64,000 bases of DNA, from contig NZ_JAJOZB010000001.1 of assembly GCF_023701745.1 (NCBI RefSeq), positions 5,307,501 to 5,371,500 of the forward strand, in the 5' to 3' direction. The notes under the pieces were generated by a model, which saw only the letters and a list, made by a program, of their open reading frames with translations, was not told where the DNA came from and searched no databases. Source of the stretch: Streptomyces sp. RKAG293. Lineage in GTDB: Bacteria; Actinomycetota; Actinomycetes; Streptomycetales; Streptomycetaceae. The translations under genes and the position numbers were made by a program. Each line of letters opens with the position of its first letter. Within the stretch, counting starts at the first letter, position 1. Shown in pieces: positions 8,873 through 18,484 of the stretch.

Positions 8873-10866
8873 CCCTCACGACCCTTGCCGCGCTGGTCCC
8901 CCTGCTCCCGTTCCTCGGCGCGGCCGCCGGACTGCTGCTGGGCCGGCGGGCCCCCGGATTCGTCCGGCCGCTCGCCGTACTGCCGACCGCGGCGGCCTTC
9001 GTGCTGGCCGCGGTCGTCGCCGTGCGGCAGGGCAGCGGCGCGCCCACCGACGCCGCGACCCGGCTCACCCCGACCGGCTCGGTCCCCATCGACCTCGCCC
9101 TGCACCTGGACGGCTTCGCCGTCCTGATCGCGGTGCTCGTCGGCCTCGTGGCGACCTGCGTCCAGCTCTACTCGACGGCGTACCTGCGCGACGATCCCCG
9201 TTACCCCTCCTACGCCGCCCTGGTCTCCCTCTTCACCGCCGCCATGTTCCTGGTCGTCTACTCCGGCGACCTGATGGTGCTGCTGGTCGGCTGGGAGATC
9301 ATGGGCATCTGCTCGTACTTCCTGGTCGGCCACTACTGGGAGACCGAGGTCGCCCGCGCGGCGTCCATGAAGGCGTTCCTCGTCACCAAGCTCGGTGACG
9401 TCCCCTTCATCATCGGCGTCTTCGCGCTCGCCACCGACGCGGGCACCTTCCGCATCAACGGGATCCTCACCGCCGCCACCCACGGCCAGCTCCAGCACCC
9501 GACGATCGTCGCGCTGCTGCTGCTCGCCGGAGTCGCGGGCAAGTCCGCCCAGTTCCCGCTGCACACCTGGCTGCCCGACGCGATGGCCGGCCCGACCCCG
9601 GTCTCCGCGCTGATCCACGCCGCGACCATGGTCGCGGCCGGCATCTACCTCGTCGCCCGGCTGCTGCCCGTCTTCACCGCCAGCGCGGCCGCGCTGGCGG
9701 TCCTCGCCGTCATGGCCGCCGTCACCATGATCGGCTCGGGTCTCGCGGCCCTCGCCCAGGACGACATCAAACGGGTACTGGCCTACTCGACGATCGGCCA
9801 GCTCGGCTACATGGCCGGCGCGCTCGCCGTCGGCGACCGCAGCGCCGCCGTCTTCCACCTCCTGTCCCACGGCGCCTTCAAGGCGCTGCTCTTCCTCGGC
9901 GCGGGCGTGGTCATCCACGCGGCCGGCACCAACTCGCTGTCCGCGATGTCCCGCATGGGCGACCTCGGCAAGCGCGCCCCGGACGCCATGTGGACGATGG
10001 GAATCGCCCTGGCGGCCCTCGCCGCCCTGCCCCCCTTCTCCGGCTTCTTCTCCAAGGAATCGGTGCTGCGCGCCGCCGAGCACGCCTCCGGCGGCCACAC
10101 CGACGGCGTGCCGTCGGCGGTCGGCTGGACCGTGCTGGCCGCCGGGCTGATCACCGCCGTGCTCACCGCCGGCTATGCCACCCGGCTCTTCCTGCTCGCC
10201 TTCCGGGGCAGCGGCCCGCGCGCCGCCGACCACGGCCGCGAGCCCGCGATCATGAACGCCGTCCTGTGGGTGCTCGCCGTCCCCAGCGTCGCGTTCGGCA
10301 TGATCGCCCTCGTCCCGTCGGTCTTCGACCTCCCGAAGTGGTTCGACGGCACCGAGCTCACCCCGACCCTCCTCACCTCCGTCCTCGGCATCGGCCTCGC
10401 CCTCGTCGGCGTCCTCGTCACCTACGGCGCCTGGACCGCCGGTGCCGCCCGCCGGTCCGCCGCCCCGCTCGGCGCGATCGGCGCCGACTCCGGCGCCGAA
10501 CCCGCCGAGGCCGAGGCGACCGCCATCGCCGCGCACACCGCCGTCTACGGCGACATCGCGTCGTCCGACGACCCGGCCGACCCTGGCCGGCTGCTCCTCG
10601 GCCGCCTGCACCGCCACGCGGCGAGCGGCTTCCACCTCGACGCCGTCTACACGGTGCTCTTCGTCCGACCGGTGCTCGCCGCCGCGAACCTCGTCCGCTT
10701 CCTCGACCGCGAGGTCGTCGAGACCTACGTACGGGGAGCGGGCGCGGTGCCGCGCCTGCTCGGCGCGGCCGTCCGGCGCGCCCAGACCGGAAATGTCCAG
10801 ACCTATCTCAGCGCGCTGCTGGCCGGTGCCGTCGTACTCGCCGTCCTCGTCGCCGTCGGAGCGTGA
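8869..10866 (+). CDS. nuoL: NADH-quinone oxidoreductase subunit L
   Basis: A 665-residue antiporter-like proton-pumping subunit. Helix motifs include [16 protein letters not shown] with the conserved Glu of TM5, and [36 protein letters not shown] with the central Lys and His. [13 protein letters not shown] marks the second half-channel. The C-terminal part (about 570-665) should form the lateral amphipathic helix and the anchoring TM16; it contains the hydrophobic [17 protein letters not shown] end. Start is a GTG overlapping the nuoK stop. Three bases separate its stop from the nuoM GTG. Confidence 0.95.
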   Translation: MTLTTLAALVPLLPFLGAAAGLLLGRRAPGFVRPLAVLPTAAAFVLAAVVAVRQGSGAPTDAATRLTPTGSVPIDLALHLDGFAVLIAVLVGLVATCVQLYSTAYLRDDPRYPSYAALVSLFTAAMFLVVYSGDLMVLLVGWEIMGICSYFLVGHYWETEVARAASMKAFLVTKLGDVPFIIGVFALATDAGTFRINGILTAATHGQLQHPTIVALLLLAGVAGKSAQFPLHTWLPDAMAGPTPVSALIHAATMVAAGIYLVARLLPVFTASAAALAVLAVMAAVTMIGSGLAALAQDDIKRVLAYSTIGQLGYMAGALAVGDRSAAVFHLLSHGAFKALLFLGAGVVIHAAGTNSLSAMSRMGDLGKRAPDAMWTMGIALAALAALPPFSGFFSKESVLRAAEHASGGHTDGVPSAVGWTVLAAGLITAVLTAGYATRLFLLAFRGSGPRAADHGREPAIMNAVLWVLAVPSVAFGMIALVPSVFDLPKWFDGTELTPTLLTSVLGIGLALVGVLVTYGAWTAGAARRSAAPLGAIGADSGAEPAEAEATAIAAHTAVYGDIASSDDPADPGRLLLGRLHRHAASGFHLDAVYTVLFVRPVLAAANLVRFLDREVVETYVRGAGAVPRLLGAAVRRAQTGNVQTYLSALLAGAVVLAVLVAVGA

Positions 10867-10869
10867 GCC

Positions 10870-12438
10870 GTGAACGACACCGCCCTCCAGTACGTGCTCG
10901 CAGGCATCGTCGTCCTGCCCCTGCTCGGCGCCGTCGGAGCCCTGCTCCCCGCACCGCCCGGCCTCCGGGGGCGTGACCCGGACCAGGCCGTGCTCCGCCA
11001 CGGCGTCACGGTCACCGGCGCCGTACTGATCCTGGCGATCGTCCTCGCGGCCGGCTTCGACCACGACCACCCGGCGACGATGCAGGCCAGCACCGACCTC
11101 ACGTGGATCCCCGCCCTCAACATCCACATCCATCTCGGCGTCGACGGCATCTCGCTCCCCCTCCTCGTCCTGACCGCGCTGCTGACCTTCCTCTGCGCGC
11201 TCTACAGCTACTTCAAGATGCCCGCGGGCCCGTCCCCCAAGGCCTTCGTCGCCCTGCTCCTCGTCCTCGAAGCGGGCACCCTCAGCACCTTCGCCGTGCT
11301 GGACCTGATGCTCTTCTTCCTGGCCTTCGAGACCGTCCTCATCCCGATGTACTTCCTCATCGCGCGCTGGGGCGGCGCCGGCCGCGAGGCGGCCTCGCTG
11401 CGCTTCATCCTCTACACCCTCCTCGGCTCCGTGATCATGCTGCTCGGCCTGCTGCTCATCGGGCTGAAAGCGGGCACATTCGACATGGTGGCACTCGCCA
11501 CTGACAACGGGTCGTCGCTCAGTCACTCCACGCAGTTGCTCGCGGTCCTCGCCATCGGTATCGGCTTCGCGATCAAGGCCCCGATGTGGCCGCTGCACAG
11601 CTGGCTCCCGGACGCCCACACCGCCGCGCCCACCGTCGGCTCCGTGCTGCTGGCCGGCGTGATGCTCAAGATGGGCACCTACGGATTCGTCCGTATCGCG
11701 CTGCCCGTCGCCCCGGACGGCATGCACACCTTCGCGCCCTACCTGGCCGCGTTCGCCGTCGTCGGCATCGTCTACGGGTCCCTCGCCTGTCTCGCGCTGG
11801 CCCGCAAGGGAGCCGGCGGCGACCTGAAGCGCCTCATCGCGTACTCCTCCGTCGGCCACATGGGCTTCGTGCTGCTCGGCATCGCGACCCTCACCCCCAC
11901 CGGTGTGAACGGCGCGCTCTTCGCGAACGTCGCCCACGGCCTCATCACCGGCCTGCTGTTCTTCCTGGTCGGCGCCATCAAGGACCGCTACGGAACGAGC
12001 GACCTCGACCGCCTCACCGGGGAGAACGGCGCGGCCCTGTACGGCAGGGCCCCCCGCCTCGGCGGTCTGCTCGCCTTCGCCGCCGTCGCCTCCCTCGGCC
12101 TGCCGGGGCTGGCCGGCTTCTGGGGCGAGATGCTCGCCATGTTCGGCGCCTTCAAACCCGCCGACGGGCTCAGCCGCCCCACCTACCTGGTGTTCACGGC
12201 GGTCGCCGCGTTCGGCACCCTGCTCACCGCCGCGTACCTGCTGGCCGTCGTGCGCCGCGTCTGCATGGGGGACAAGGGCACCGCGGAGTCCGGGCAGCCG
12301 GTGCTGTCCGACGTCCACGGCTACGAGTTCGCCGCCTGGACCCCGCTCGCCGCCCTCACCGTCCTCGCCGGCCTGTGGCCCGCGGCCCTCCTCGGCCTCA
12401 CCGACCCGGCCGTGCGCTCGCTCCTCGGAGGCAGCTGA
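10870..12438 (+). CDS. nuoM: NADH-quinone oxidoreductase subunit M
   Basis: A 522-residue antiporter-like membrane subunit of the proton-pumping arm. Diagnostic segments are LAFETVLIPMYFLIARWGG (conserved Glu in TM5), IKAPMWPLHSWLPDAHTAAP, TVGSVLLAGVMLKMGTYG, and a second Lys-bearing helix in VGHMGFVLLGI. Fourteen or so hydrophobic helices are predicted by eye. Start is a GTG directly after nuoL; the stop shares a base with the nuoN ATG. Confidence 0.95.
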   Translation: MNDTALQYVLAGIVVLPLLGAVGALLPAPPGLRGRDPDQAVLRHGVTVTGAVLILAIVLAAGFDHDHPATMQASTDLTWIPALNIHIHLGVDGISLPLLVLTALLTFLCALYSYFKMPAGPSPKAFVALLLVLEAGTLSTFAVLDLMLFFLAFETVLIPMYFLIARWGGAGREAASLRFILYTLLGSVIMLLGLLLIGLKAGTFDMVALATDNGSSLSHSTQLLAVLAIGIGFAIKAPMWPLHSWLPDAHTAAPTVGSVLLAGVMLKMGTYGFVRIALPVAPDGMHTFAPYLAAFAVVGIVYGSLACLALARKGAGGDLKRLIAYSSVGHMGFVLLGIATLTPTGVNGALFANVAHGLITGLLFFLVGAIKDRYGTSDLDRLTGENGAALYGRAPRLGGLLAFAAVASLGLPGLAGFWGEMLAMFGAFKPADGLSRPTYLVFTAVAAFGTLLTAAYLLAVVRRVCMGDKGTAESGQPVLSDVHGYEFAAWTPLAALTVLAGLWPAALLGLTDPAVRSLLGGS

Positions 12439-14081
12439 TGAGCATCCCCGTCACCGGCTCCCATGCCGCCTCCTCCCATGGAACCGGAACGCTCGCGGCG
12501 GACGCGGTCGGCTCCCTCGTGCAGTCCGTGGACTGGATCGCCATCGCCCCGGCGGCGATCCCCGCGGCCGTCGCGCTCGTCGTCCTGGTCACCGACCTCT
12601 TCCTCCCCAAGGAGAAGAAGGCCCTGCTGGGCTGGGTCACCATCGCCGGCCTCGCGCTGGCCGGGCTGGCCCTGGGCCCGCTGCGGGCCGGCCACCGCAA
12701 GACGTTCTGCCTCACCACCGACGCCGGTGACTGCTCCTACGCGGCCGACCACTTCACCGTCGTCATCCAACTCCTCGTCCTCGGCGGCGCGTTGCTGACG
12801 GCGCTGCTCTCGATGCACGACATGGAGAAGTACCCGGCCGGCGAGTACTGGTTCCTGCTGCTGTCCTCGGCCGCCGGAGCCGCGCTGCTGCCCGCCTCCC
12901 GGGACCTGGCGACCCTGGTCGTCGCCCTCGAGGTCACGACGCTGCCCGCCTTCGCGCTCGTCGGCATCAAACGCGGCGACCGGCTCTCCTCCGAGGCCGC
13001 GCTGAAGTTCTTCCTCTCCTCCGTGGCGGCGACCGCCGTCACCCTGCTCGGCGTCAGCTTCGTGTACGCCGCCACCGGCACCCTCCACCTGGCGTCCATC
13101 GCGGACGGGCTCGGCGACGTACAGCCGCAACTCGCGACGCTCGCCAAGGTCGGTGCGGTCCTCACCCTCGTGGGCTTCGCCTTCAAGCTCGCCGCCGCGC
13201 CCTTCCACTTCTGGGTACCCGACACCTACGTGGGCGCGCCGCTGCCGATCGCCGCGTACCTCTCCGTCGTCGGAAAGGCCGCGGGCTTCTCCGGCCTCAT
13301 CCTCATCACCGTGATCGCGTTCGAGCCGTACGCCGACGTCTGGGGCCCGGTCGTCGCCGTACTGGCCGCCCTGACGATGACGGTCGGCAACGTCGCCGCG
13401 CTGCGCCAGCGCGCCGGGTACGCGCACAGCGCGGTCCGGCTGCTGGCCTGGTCCTCCATCGGCCAGGCGGGCTACCTCCTGGTGCCGATCGCGGCCGCCG
13501 CGTACTCCGACGACCCGGAGCACCAGATCGGCACCACCGTGGCGTACGCCCTGATGTACGCGGCCGTGAACCTCGGCGCCTTCGCGGTGGCCGCCCTCGT
13601 CGCCCGAACGGCCCCCGCCAACCGCCTGACCGACTACCGGGGGCTCTACGCGAGCCGCCCGCTGACGGCCCTCGCGCTGGCGTTCTTCCTGCTCTGCCTG
13701 GCCGGGCTGCCGCCGGGCGTCATCGGGCTCTTCGCCAAGGTGGCGGTCTTCTCGTCGATCGTCGGTACGGGACCGGTCTGGCTGGCCGTCGTCATGGCCG
13801 TCAACGTGGTCATCGCGCTCGTCTACTACCTGCGCTGGACCGCGCTCCTGTTCGCGAAGCCGGAGGCCGGGCCGGCGACGGACACCGGCGCCGCGGAAGG
13901 CACCGCAACGGTCTCCGGAACGGTCGCCGGTGCGGTTGCCGGTGCGGTCGCCGTGGGATTGCCCGCCACCAGGGCGCCCGCCCCGCTCACCGCCGCCATC
14001 GCCCTCACCGCGATCGCCGGGATCGTGCTCTCCGGCGTCCCCCAGCTGGTCCTCCGCTACGCCTCGGGGGCGCTGCTCTGA
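12438..14081 (+). CDS. nuoN: NADH-quinone oxidoreductase subunit N
   Basis: A 547-residue antiporter-like subunit and the last gene of the nuo operon. It has the TM5 motif LVVALEVTTLPAFALVG, FKLAAAPFHFWVPDTYVGAP followed by LPIAAYLSVVGKAAGF, and LAWSSIGQAGYLLVPIA. Between the last helices is a low-complexity Gly/Ala/Thr/Val insert (about 475-515, with GAVAGAVAVG) that looks like a lineage-specific loop. No strong hairpin follows within the 117 bases before htpX, so the operon may read through. Confidence 0.95.
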   Translation: MSIPVTGSHAASSHGTGTLAADAVGSLVQSVDWIAIAPAAIPAAVALVVLVTDLFLPKEKKALLGWVTIAGLALAGLALGPLRAGHRKTFCLTTDAGDCSYAADHFTVVIQLLVLGGALLTALLSMHDMEKYPAGEYWFLLLSSAAGAALLPASRDLATLVVALEVTTLPAFALVGIKRGDRLSSEAALKFFLSSVAATAVTLLGVSFVYAATGTLHLASIADGLGDVQPQLATLAKVGAVLTLVGFAFKLAAAPFHFWVPDTYVGAPLPIAAYLSVVGKAAGFSGLILITVIAFEPYADVWGPVVAVLAALTMTVGNVAALRQRAGYAHSAVRLLAWSSIGQAGYLLVPIAAAAYSDDPEHQIGTTVAYALMYAAVNLGAFAVAALVARTAPANRLTDYRGLYASRPLTALALAFFLLCLAGLPPGVIGLFAKVAVFSSIVGTGPVWLAVVMAVNVVIALVYYLRWTALLFAKPEAGPATDTGAAEGTATVSGTVAGAVAGAVAVGLPATRAPAPLTAAIALTAIAGIVLSGVPQLVLRYASGALL

Positions 14082-14198
14082 CCCCGCCCAGGGCGTGTGC
14101 ACAAGGGAACTAGCGGCCTTCCGGTGGCGTTGACCAGTACAGGAGGTTCTCCTAAGAGGGGAGAAGGTTCCCTCGCCGCACACCTTGGAGGGCGCACC

Positions 14199-15058
14199 GT
14201 GCACCGCCGGCACAATGGGCTGAAGACCGCCGTACTCCTCGGCGGTCTGTCCGCACTCATCCTCGTCATCGGCAGCTTCTTCGGCCGGACGGGGCTCATC
14301 GTCGCGCTCGTCATCGCGATCGGCACCAACGCCTACGCGTACTGGAACAGCGACAAGCTGGCTCTACGCGCGATGCGCGCCCGCCCCGTCAGCGAGTTCG
14401 AGGCCCCAGCCCTCTACCGCATGGTCCGCGAGCTCTCCACGGCCGCGCGCCAGCCCATGCCACGGCTGTACATCTCACCCACCGAAGCGCCCAACGCCTT
14501 CGCCACCGGGCGCAATCCGCGCAACGCGGCGGTCTGCTGCACCGACGGCATCCTGCAGATCCTCGACGAACGCGAGCTGCGCGGCGTGATCGGCCACGAG
14601 CTGAGCCATGTCTACAACCGCGACATCCTCATCTCGTCGGTCGCCGGCGCGCTCGCCTCCGTGGTCATGTTCCTCGTCAACTTCGCCTGGCTGATCCCCG
14701 TCGGCCGCTCCAACGACGACGAGGGACCCGGCATCCTCGGCATGCTGCTGCTGATGATCCTCGGCCCGCTGGCCGCCTCCGTCATCCAGCTCGCCGTCAG
14801 CCGCTCCCGCGAGTACGAGGCCGACGCCTCCGGTGCCCGCCTCACCGGCGACCCGCTCGCCCTGGCCAGCGCGCTGCGCAAGCTGGACGCGGGCACCAAG
14901 GCGCTGCCGCTGCCGCCCGAGCCGCGCCTCGAGACCGCCAGCCATATGATGATCGCGAACCCGTTCCGGCCCGGCACCACGTCGAAACTGTTCTCCACCC
15001 ACCCCCGATGGCCGAGCGCATCGCGCGCCTCGAACAGATGGCAGGACACCGCCCATGA
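14199..15058 (+). pseudogene. htpX: HtpX-type zinc metalloprotease, frameshifted near its 3' end
   Basis: Encodes an M48-family membrane protease for misfolded membrane proteins. Two N-terminal helices (about 10-45), the zinc site HELSH at 133-137, two more helices, and the third ligand region [10 protein letters not shown] are all intact. At 15002-15006 the reading frame meets a run of five C; six are needed to read [20 protein letters not shown] and stop at 15056-15058. As given, the frame instead runs on for over 300 codons through yccF. With one C restored the product is 286 residues and its stop overlaps the yccF ATG (ATGA), as expected in this operon. Only about 18 C-terminal residues are altered, so this may be a sequencing or assembly error in a homopolymer, or a very recent mutation. 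The GTG start follows GGAGGG. Confidence 0.85.
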
Positions 15059-15447
15059 AGACGATCCTGAACATCATCTGGCTCGTGCTCTGCGGCATCT
15101 GGATGGCGATGGCCTATGCCATCGCCGGCCTGATCTGCTGCATCCTCATCATCACGTTCCCGTGGGGCGTGGCCTCCTTCCGGATCGCCAACTACGCCCT
15201 GTGGCCCTTCGGCCGCACCACCGTCGAACGGCACGACGCGGGCGCGGGCTCCCTCATCGGCAACATCATCTGGATCGTCTTCGCCGGCTGGTGGCTGGCG
15301 CTGGGCCACATCGTGACCGGGATCGCCCTGTGCCTGACGATCATCGGCATCCCGTTCGGCATCGCGAACTTCAAGATGATCCCGCTCTCGCTGGTGCCGC
15401 TCGGCCGGGAGATCGTCCCGACCGACCGGCCGTTCGCCACGCGCTGA
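15055..15447 (+). CDS. yccF: YccF-family inner membrane protein
   Basis: A 130-residue protein made of two YccF repeats, each with paired hydrophobic helices and the motif [19 protein letters not shown] in the first half and [20 protein letters not shown] in the second. Both repeats have the internal (I/F)(A)xN(Y/F) signature of the family, and the two halves look like an ancient duplication. Its ATG overlaps the restored htpX stop, so it is translationally coupled to the protease. Molecular function is unknown. Confidence 0.88.
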   Translation: MKTILNIIWLVLCGIWMAMAYAIAGLICCILIITFPWGVASFRIANYALWPFGRTTVERHDAGAGSLIGNIIWIVFAGWWLALGHIVTGIALCLTIIGIPFGIANFKMIPLSLVPLGREIVPTDRPFATR

Positions 15448-15491
15448 GCGACCGCCTCAGCTCCCCTCAGACCCTCAGACCCTCAGCCTCC

Positions 15492-15833
15492 TCAACCGCC
15501 CTGGCCGATGGTGTCCACGGTGTCGACGAGCTTCTCGAAGAAGAACTCGTGCTTGAGGAACGAGGTGTCGTACTCGTGCCCGGGATACGGCGGGATCAGC
15601 TGAGCCGCCTGGAACAGCCGCCAGCCGTCGCACAGCGCGGCCACCCCCGTCCCGTACGGCGGTTCGTCGCCGTCCCCGGTGGTCGGCGACGTGGCGCCCG
15701 TCCCGTCGTAGGCGGACCACCCCACGACCTCGGAGTCCAGCGCCGACGTGGTCAGGTACAGCACCAGTACGCGCTGCCGCAGGGTGCTCGTGGCGCTCAA
15801 GGCCTTCACGGTGTCGGTGTCCACGGTGCTCAT
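15492..15833 (-). CDS. Small hypothetical protein downstream of the PhyH-like gene
   Basis: A 113-residue soluble protein that I do not recognise. It has no signal peptide or membrane segment. The middle is Gly/Asp/Thr-rich and the C-terminal half contains [20 protein letters not shown] followed by [19 protein letters not shown], probably helical. Its ATG overlaps the stop of the dioxygenase-like gene (ATGA), so the two are almost certainly co-translated and may work together. Alternatives cannot be ranked from sequence alone. Confidence 0.7.
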   Translation of the reverse strand: MSTVDTDTVKALSATSTLRQRVLVLYLTTSALDSEVVGWSAYDGTGATSPTTGDGDEPPYGTGVAALCDGWRLFQAAQLIPPYPGHEYDTSFLKHEFFFEKLVDTVDTIGQGG

Positions 15834-16687
15834 GCCTCGCTCCTCGGGTATGCGGGGACGACGCGCTGCGGCCGGTTGGCGACGCGCGTCATCCAGTGGT
15901 CCAGGTCGTACGTGCTGTCGCCGGTCAGCGCCCGCCACAGCTTGATCCGGTTGTGGAACTCCAGCCGGGCGGCGGCCGCTTCGTACCAGGGGAAGCGCGT
16001 GCCCAGCTCGGCGGCGACCGCCGGGTCGGCGAGATCGCCGGTGTCCCACAGCCGCAGCTGCCGCACCACCGGATTGAACCGGATCTTGAACATGTAGCGC
16101 GGGACGTCGCTGTCGTTGCGCCGGCCGCCGTGCCAGATCCCGTGGTGCAGGAACACCACGGTCCCGGCCGGGCACACCAGCCGGGTCTGCCCGCGCAGGT
16201 TCTGGTACCGGCCGGTGTCGCTCTCGTTCGTACGCCGCAGATGGCTGCCGGGCACGCTCAGCGTGCCGCCCATCTCCAGCGTCACCGCCTGCGGGTAGTA
16301 CATGAGCTGTACGTCGAACGCGTCCGGCCGTACGTCGATGATCGCGTCGGCGTGCAGCGGCTGCGCCTGCCCGTCCCGGGGCCGGCGGATGTGCACCGCG
16401 TGATGGTCGACGGCCGGCCCGGGGCCCACGAGGCTGCGCAACGCTCCCGCCACCACCGGGAGTTCGACGAGGTCGCGGGCGAAGGACCCCCGCTCGTACG
16501 CCTCCTCCAGCGGCGTCCCGTACGGCACCTCCGGTATCCCGGCCGCCAGGACGCCCATCGCCCGCTCGTTCATCTCCTCCGGTACGACCGCGTCCATGCG
16601 CAGCGAGCCGTGCGCCACGAAGTGCGCCATCTGGACGGAGCTCAACAGGCTCCTGGTCTCCGTGCTGGTCCCAGTGCTGGTTTCCAT
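15830..16687 (-). CDS. Phytanoyl-CoA dioxygenase (PhyH) family protein
   Basis: A 285-residue member of the Fe(II)/2-oxoglutarate dioxygenase fold. The metal-binding facial triad is visible as H112-A-D114 in PLHADAIID and H186 in [11 protein letters not shown]. Two conserved structural segments, [13 protein letters not shown] and the [12 protein letters not shown] region with a candidate 2-oxoglutarate-binding Arg, support an active enzyme. The substrate is not predictable; bacterial relatives hydroxylate varied small molecules. It is divergent from an AraC regulator with a 70-base intergenic region, a typical regulator/target arrangement, and overlaps a small unknown gene downstream. Confidence 0.82.
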   Translation of the reverse strand: METSTGTSTETRSLLSSVQMAHFVAHGSLRMDAVVPEEMNERAMGVLAAGIPEVPYGTPLEEAYERGSFARDLVELPVVAGALRSLVGPGPAVDHHAVHIRRPRDGQAQPLHADAIIDVRPDAFDVQLMYYPQAVTLEMGGTLSVPGSHLRRTNESDTGRYQNLRGQTRLVCPAGTVVFLHHGIWHGGRRNDSDVPRYMFKIRFNPVVRQLRLWDTGDLADPAVAAELGTRFPWYEAAAARLEFHNRIKLWRALTGDSTYDLDHWMTRVANRPQRVVPAYPRSEA

Positions 16688-16757
16688 GCGGCAACGGTAA
16701 AGAGGAATCCCCTGGCAGCGCGTGGGTCACACTCACCACTACTGGTACGTTTTCACC

Positions 16758-17552
16758 ATGGATGCCGTCGCCCTCCACCTCGACGAGCCACCCCGGGTGG
16801 TGAACCTCGGAGTCGGTGTCCACGGCCCCGCCGGCCACACCGATGTCTTCCGGCTCCCGGACCTGTGGCAACTGCACCTCTACCGCTACACGGCAGACCT
16901 CACCGTCGACGGCACCCCGCACGCCATCCGGCCCGGCCGCGTCAGCCTCGTCCCGCCCGGGGCGACCGTCAGATACCGCTACCGCGGCCGTTCCGAACAC
17001 CTCTACGCCCATCTGCGCATCCCGGAGGCGGGCGAGCCCCGCAGCGTCCCCGTCATCCAGGACGCGGGCGCACAACTGCCCATGCTCTCCGCCCTGATGC
17101 TGCAGGCGGTGGCCGCCCAGCCCGGCAGCCCCGCCAGGACGGCGGCCGAGATATGGGCCGTCCTGTGGCGCGTCGCCCACCTCACGGCCCCCGCCGCGTC
17201 CGACGGCCCGCACCCCGCCGTGGCCGCCGCCATCGCGCACATCGAGTCGCACCTCGCCGACCCGCTGACGGTCCCCGGCATCGCCCGCGCGGCGGGCGTC
17301 TCGCACAACCACCTCACCCGGCTGTTCCGCGCCGCGACCGGCGACACCGTCGTCACCTACATCCGGCGCCGCCGCCTGGAACGCGCCCGGCATCTGCTCG
17401 TCGAGTCGACGCTCTCCATCCCGGCCGTCGCCACCTCGGTCGGCATCGCGGACCTCCAGGCCTTCAACAAGGCCTGCCGCCGCGAACTCGGCGCCTCCCC
17501 ACGCGCCGTCCGGCAGGGCCCGCCGGGGCACGGCGGCTCCGGAACGCGGTGA
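16758..17552 (+). CDS. AraC-family transcriptional regulator
   Basis: A 264-residue regulator: an N-terminal cupin-like sensing domain (about 1-130, with GRVSLVPPGATVRYRYRG) and a C-terminal double helix-turn-helix (about 155-255) including IARAAGVSHNHLTRLFRAATG and AVATSVGIADLQAFNKACRRELG. Such proteins usually bind a small ligand through the cupin and activate an adjacent gene; here the obvious target is the divergent PhyH-like gene. I chose the ATG giving MDAVALHLDEP. An in-frame GTG 12 codons upstream (16722) is possible, and neither start has a clear Shine-Dalgarno. The stop codon sits inside a 12-bp tandem repeat. Confidence 0.82.
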   Translation: MDAVALHLDEPPRVVNLGVGVHGPAGHTDVFRLPDLWQLHLYRYTADLTVDGTPHAIRPGRVSLVPPGATVRYRYRGRSEHLYAHLRIPEAGEPRSVPVIQDAGAQLPMLSALMLQAVAAQPGSPARTAAEIWAVLWRVAHLTAPAASDGPHPAVAAAIAHIESHLADPLTVPGIARAAGVSHNHLTRLFRAATGDTVVTYIRRRRLERARHLLVESTLSIPAVATSVGIADLQAFNKACRRELGASPRAVRQGPPGHGGSGTR

Positions 17553-17576
17553 GGAACGCGGTGAGAAACGCGGTGA
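17541..17576 (+). repeat. Three tandem 12-bp units spanning the AraC stop codon
   Basis: GGAACGCGGTGA, a second identical copy and GAAACGCGGTGA follow each other without gaps. The unit length is a multiple of three, so each copy repeats an in-frame TGA after the AraC gene. Probably a replication-slippage expansion. Confidence 0.9.
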
Positions 17577-17647
17577 GGGCGGCAACCGGGATTGTCCCGG
17601 CGGCCGCCCTCATCCACTTCACCACTCCACCGCTTCCCCCCAGCGGG

Positions 17648-18136
17648 TCAGCGGTAGTTCACGTACTGCAGCGCGAAGTCGAAGTCCTTGCCCTTCAGCA
17701 GCGCCTGAACGGCCTGCAGATCGTCCCGGCTCTTCGAGCTGACCCGCAGCTCGTCGCCCTGGACCTGCGCCTTGATGCCCTTCGGGCCCTCATCACGGAT
17801 GATCTTCGCGACCTTCTTGGCGTTGTCCTGCGAAATCCCCTCCTCGATCGAGGCGAAGATCTTGTACTCCTTGCCGGAGAGCTGCGGCTCACCGGCGTCC
17901 AGCGACTTGAGCGAGATTCCCCGCTTGACCAGCTTGGTCTCGAAAACGTCGAGGATCGCCTTGACGCGCTCCTCCGAGTTCGCCTGCATCAGAATCTTCT
18001 CGCCCGACCAGTCGATCGAGGCCCCGACGTTCTTGAAGTCGTAGCGCTGCGAGATTTCCTTCGCGGCCTGGTTGAGGGCGTTGTCGACCTCCTGCCGCTC
18101 GACCTTGGAGACGATGTCGAAACTGGAGTCGGCCAT
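17648..18136 (-). CDS. yajQ: YajQ-family nucleotide-binding protein
   Basis: A 162-residue UPF0234/YajQ protein. Starts [20 protein letters not shown], the family hallmark, and keeps [21 protein letters not shown] and [16 protein letters not shown]-like segments (here [19 protein letters not shown]). It ends in the usual LQYVNYR. The family binds nucleotides and, in some Gram-negatives, cyclic di-GMP; its role in actinomycetes is unclear. An AAGGAG Shine-Dalgarno precedes the ATG. The gene is divergent from tRNA-Tyr. Confidence 0.93.
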   Translation of the reverse strand: MADSSFDIVSKVERQEVDNALNQAAKEISQRYDFKNVGASIDWSGEKILMQANSEERVKAILDVFETKLVKRGISLKSLDAGEPQLSGKEYKIFASIEEGISQDNAKKVAKIIRDEGPKGIKAQVQGDELRVSSKSRDDLQAVQALLKGKDFDFALQYVNYR

Positions 18137-18321
18137 CTTGAGTTGGCTCCTTGGCTGTGATCCGTCAGTACCGCGACCCGTCCCCGGGCCGCCCTCCCAG
18201 CCTAGCCACCGCGCCCGCCCCGAACACTGATCCATCAGGTGGCGAACCACCCCCGCGCATCAGGTATCGTTTACGTCGTTGCCACAGACCACCCTCAAAA
18301 GTGACCTGCGGCGGCTTCCCT

Positions 18322-18403
<82 letters not shown>

Positions 18404-18410
18404 CGGTAAA

Positions 18411-18454
18411 GAAGGGTCCCTCGGACCGCGGAAACGCGGATCGGGGGGCCCTTC
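18411..18454 (+). terminator. Terminator after tRNA-Tyr
   Basis: A 20-bp stem with one mismatch and a few wobble pairs, capped by GAAA (18431-18434) and followed by TTCG. It is positioned to end tRNA-Tyr transcription and also lies just past the end of the convergent NAD(P)-binding protein gene. Confidence 0.85.
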
Positions 18455-18484
18455 TTCGTTCGTTCGGGTGGGGTTCGTCCGGGG

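Noticed and set aside
8737-12318. A continuous open minus-strand frame of nearly 1200 codons antisense to nuoL-nuoM.
   Set aside because: In very high G+C DNA the frames opposite real genes rarely contain stops. The translation is a Gly/Asp/Glu/Arg-rich low-complexity string with no family features, while the plus strand encodes clear NuoL and NuoM.
14097-16097. A 666-codon plus-strand frame covering htpX, yccF and part of the dioxygenase genes.
   Set aside because: It arises only from the missing C in htpX; after 15007 the translation no longer resembles any protein and overlaps two other real genes.
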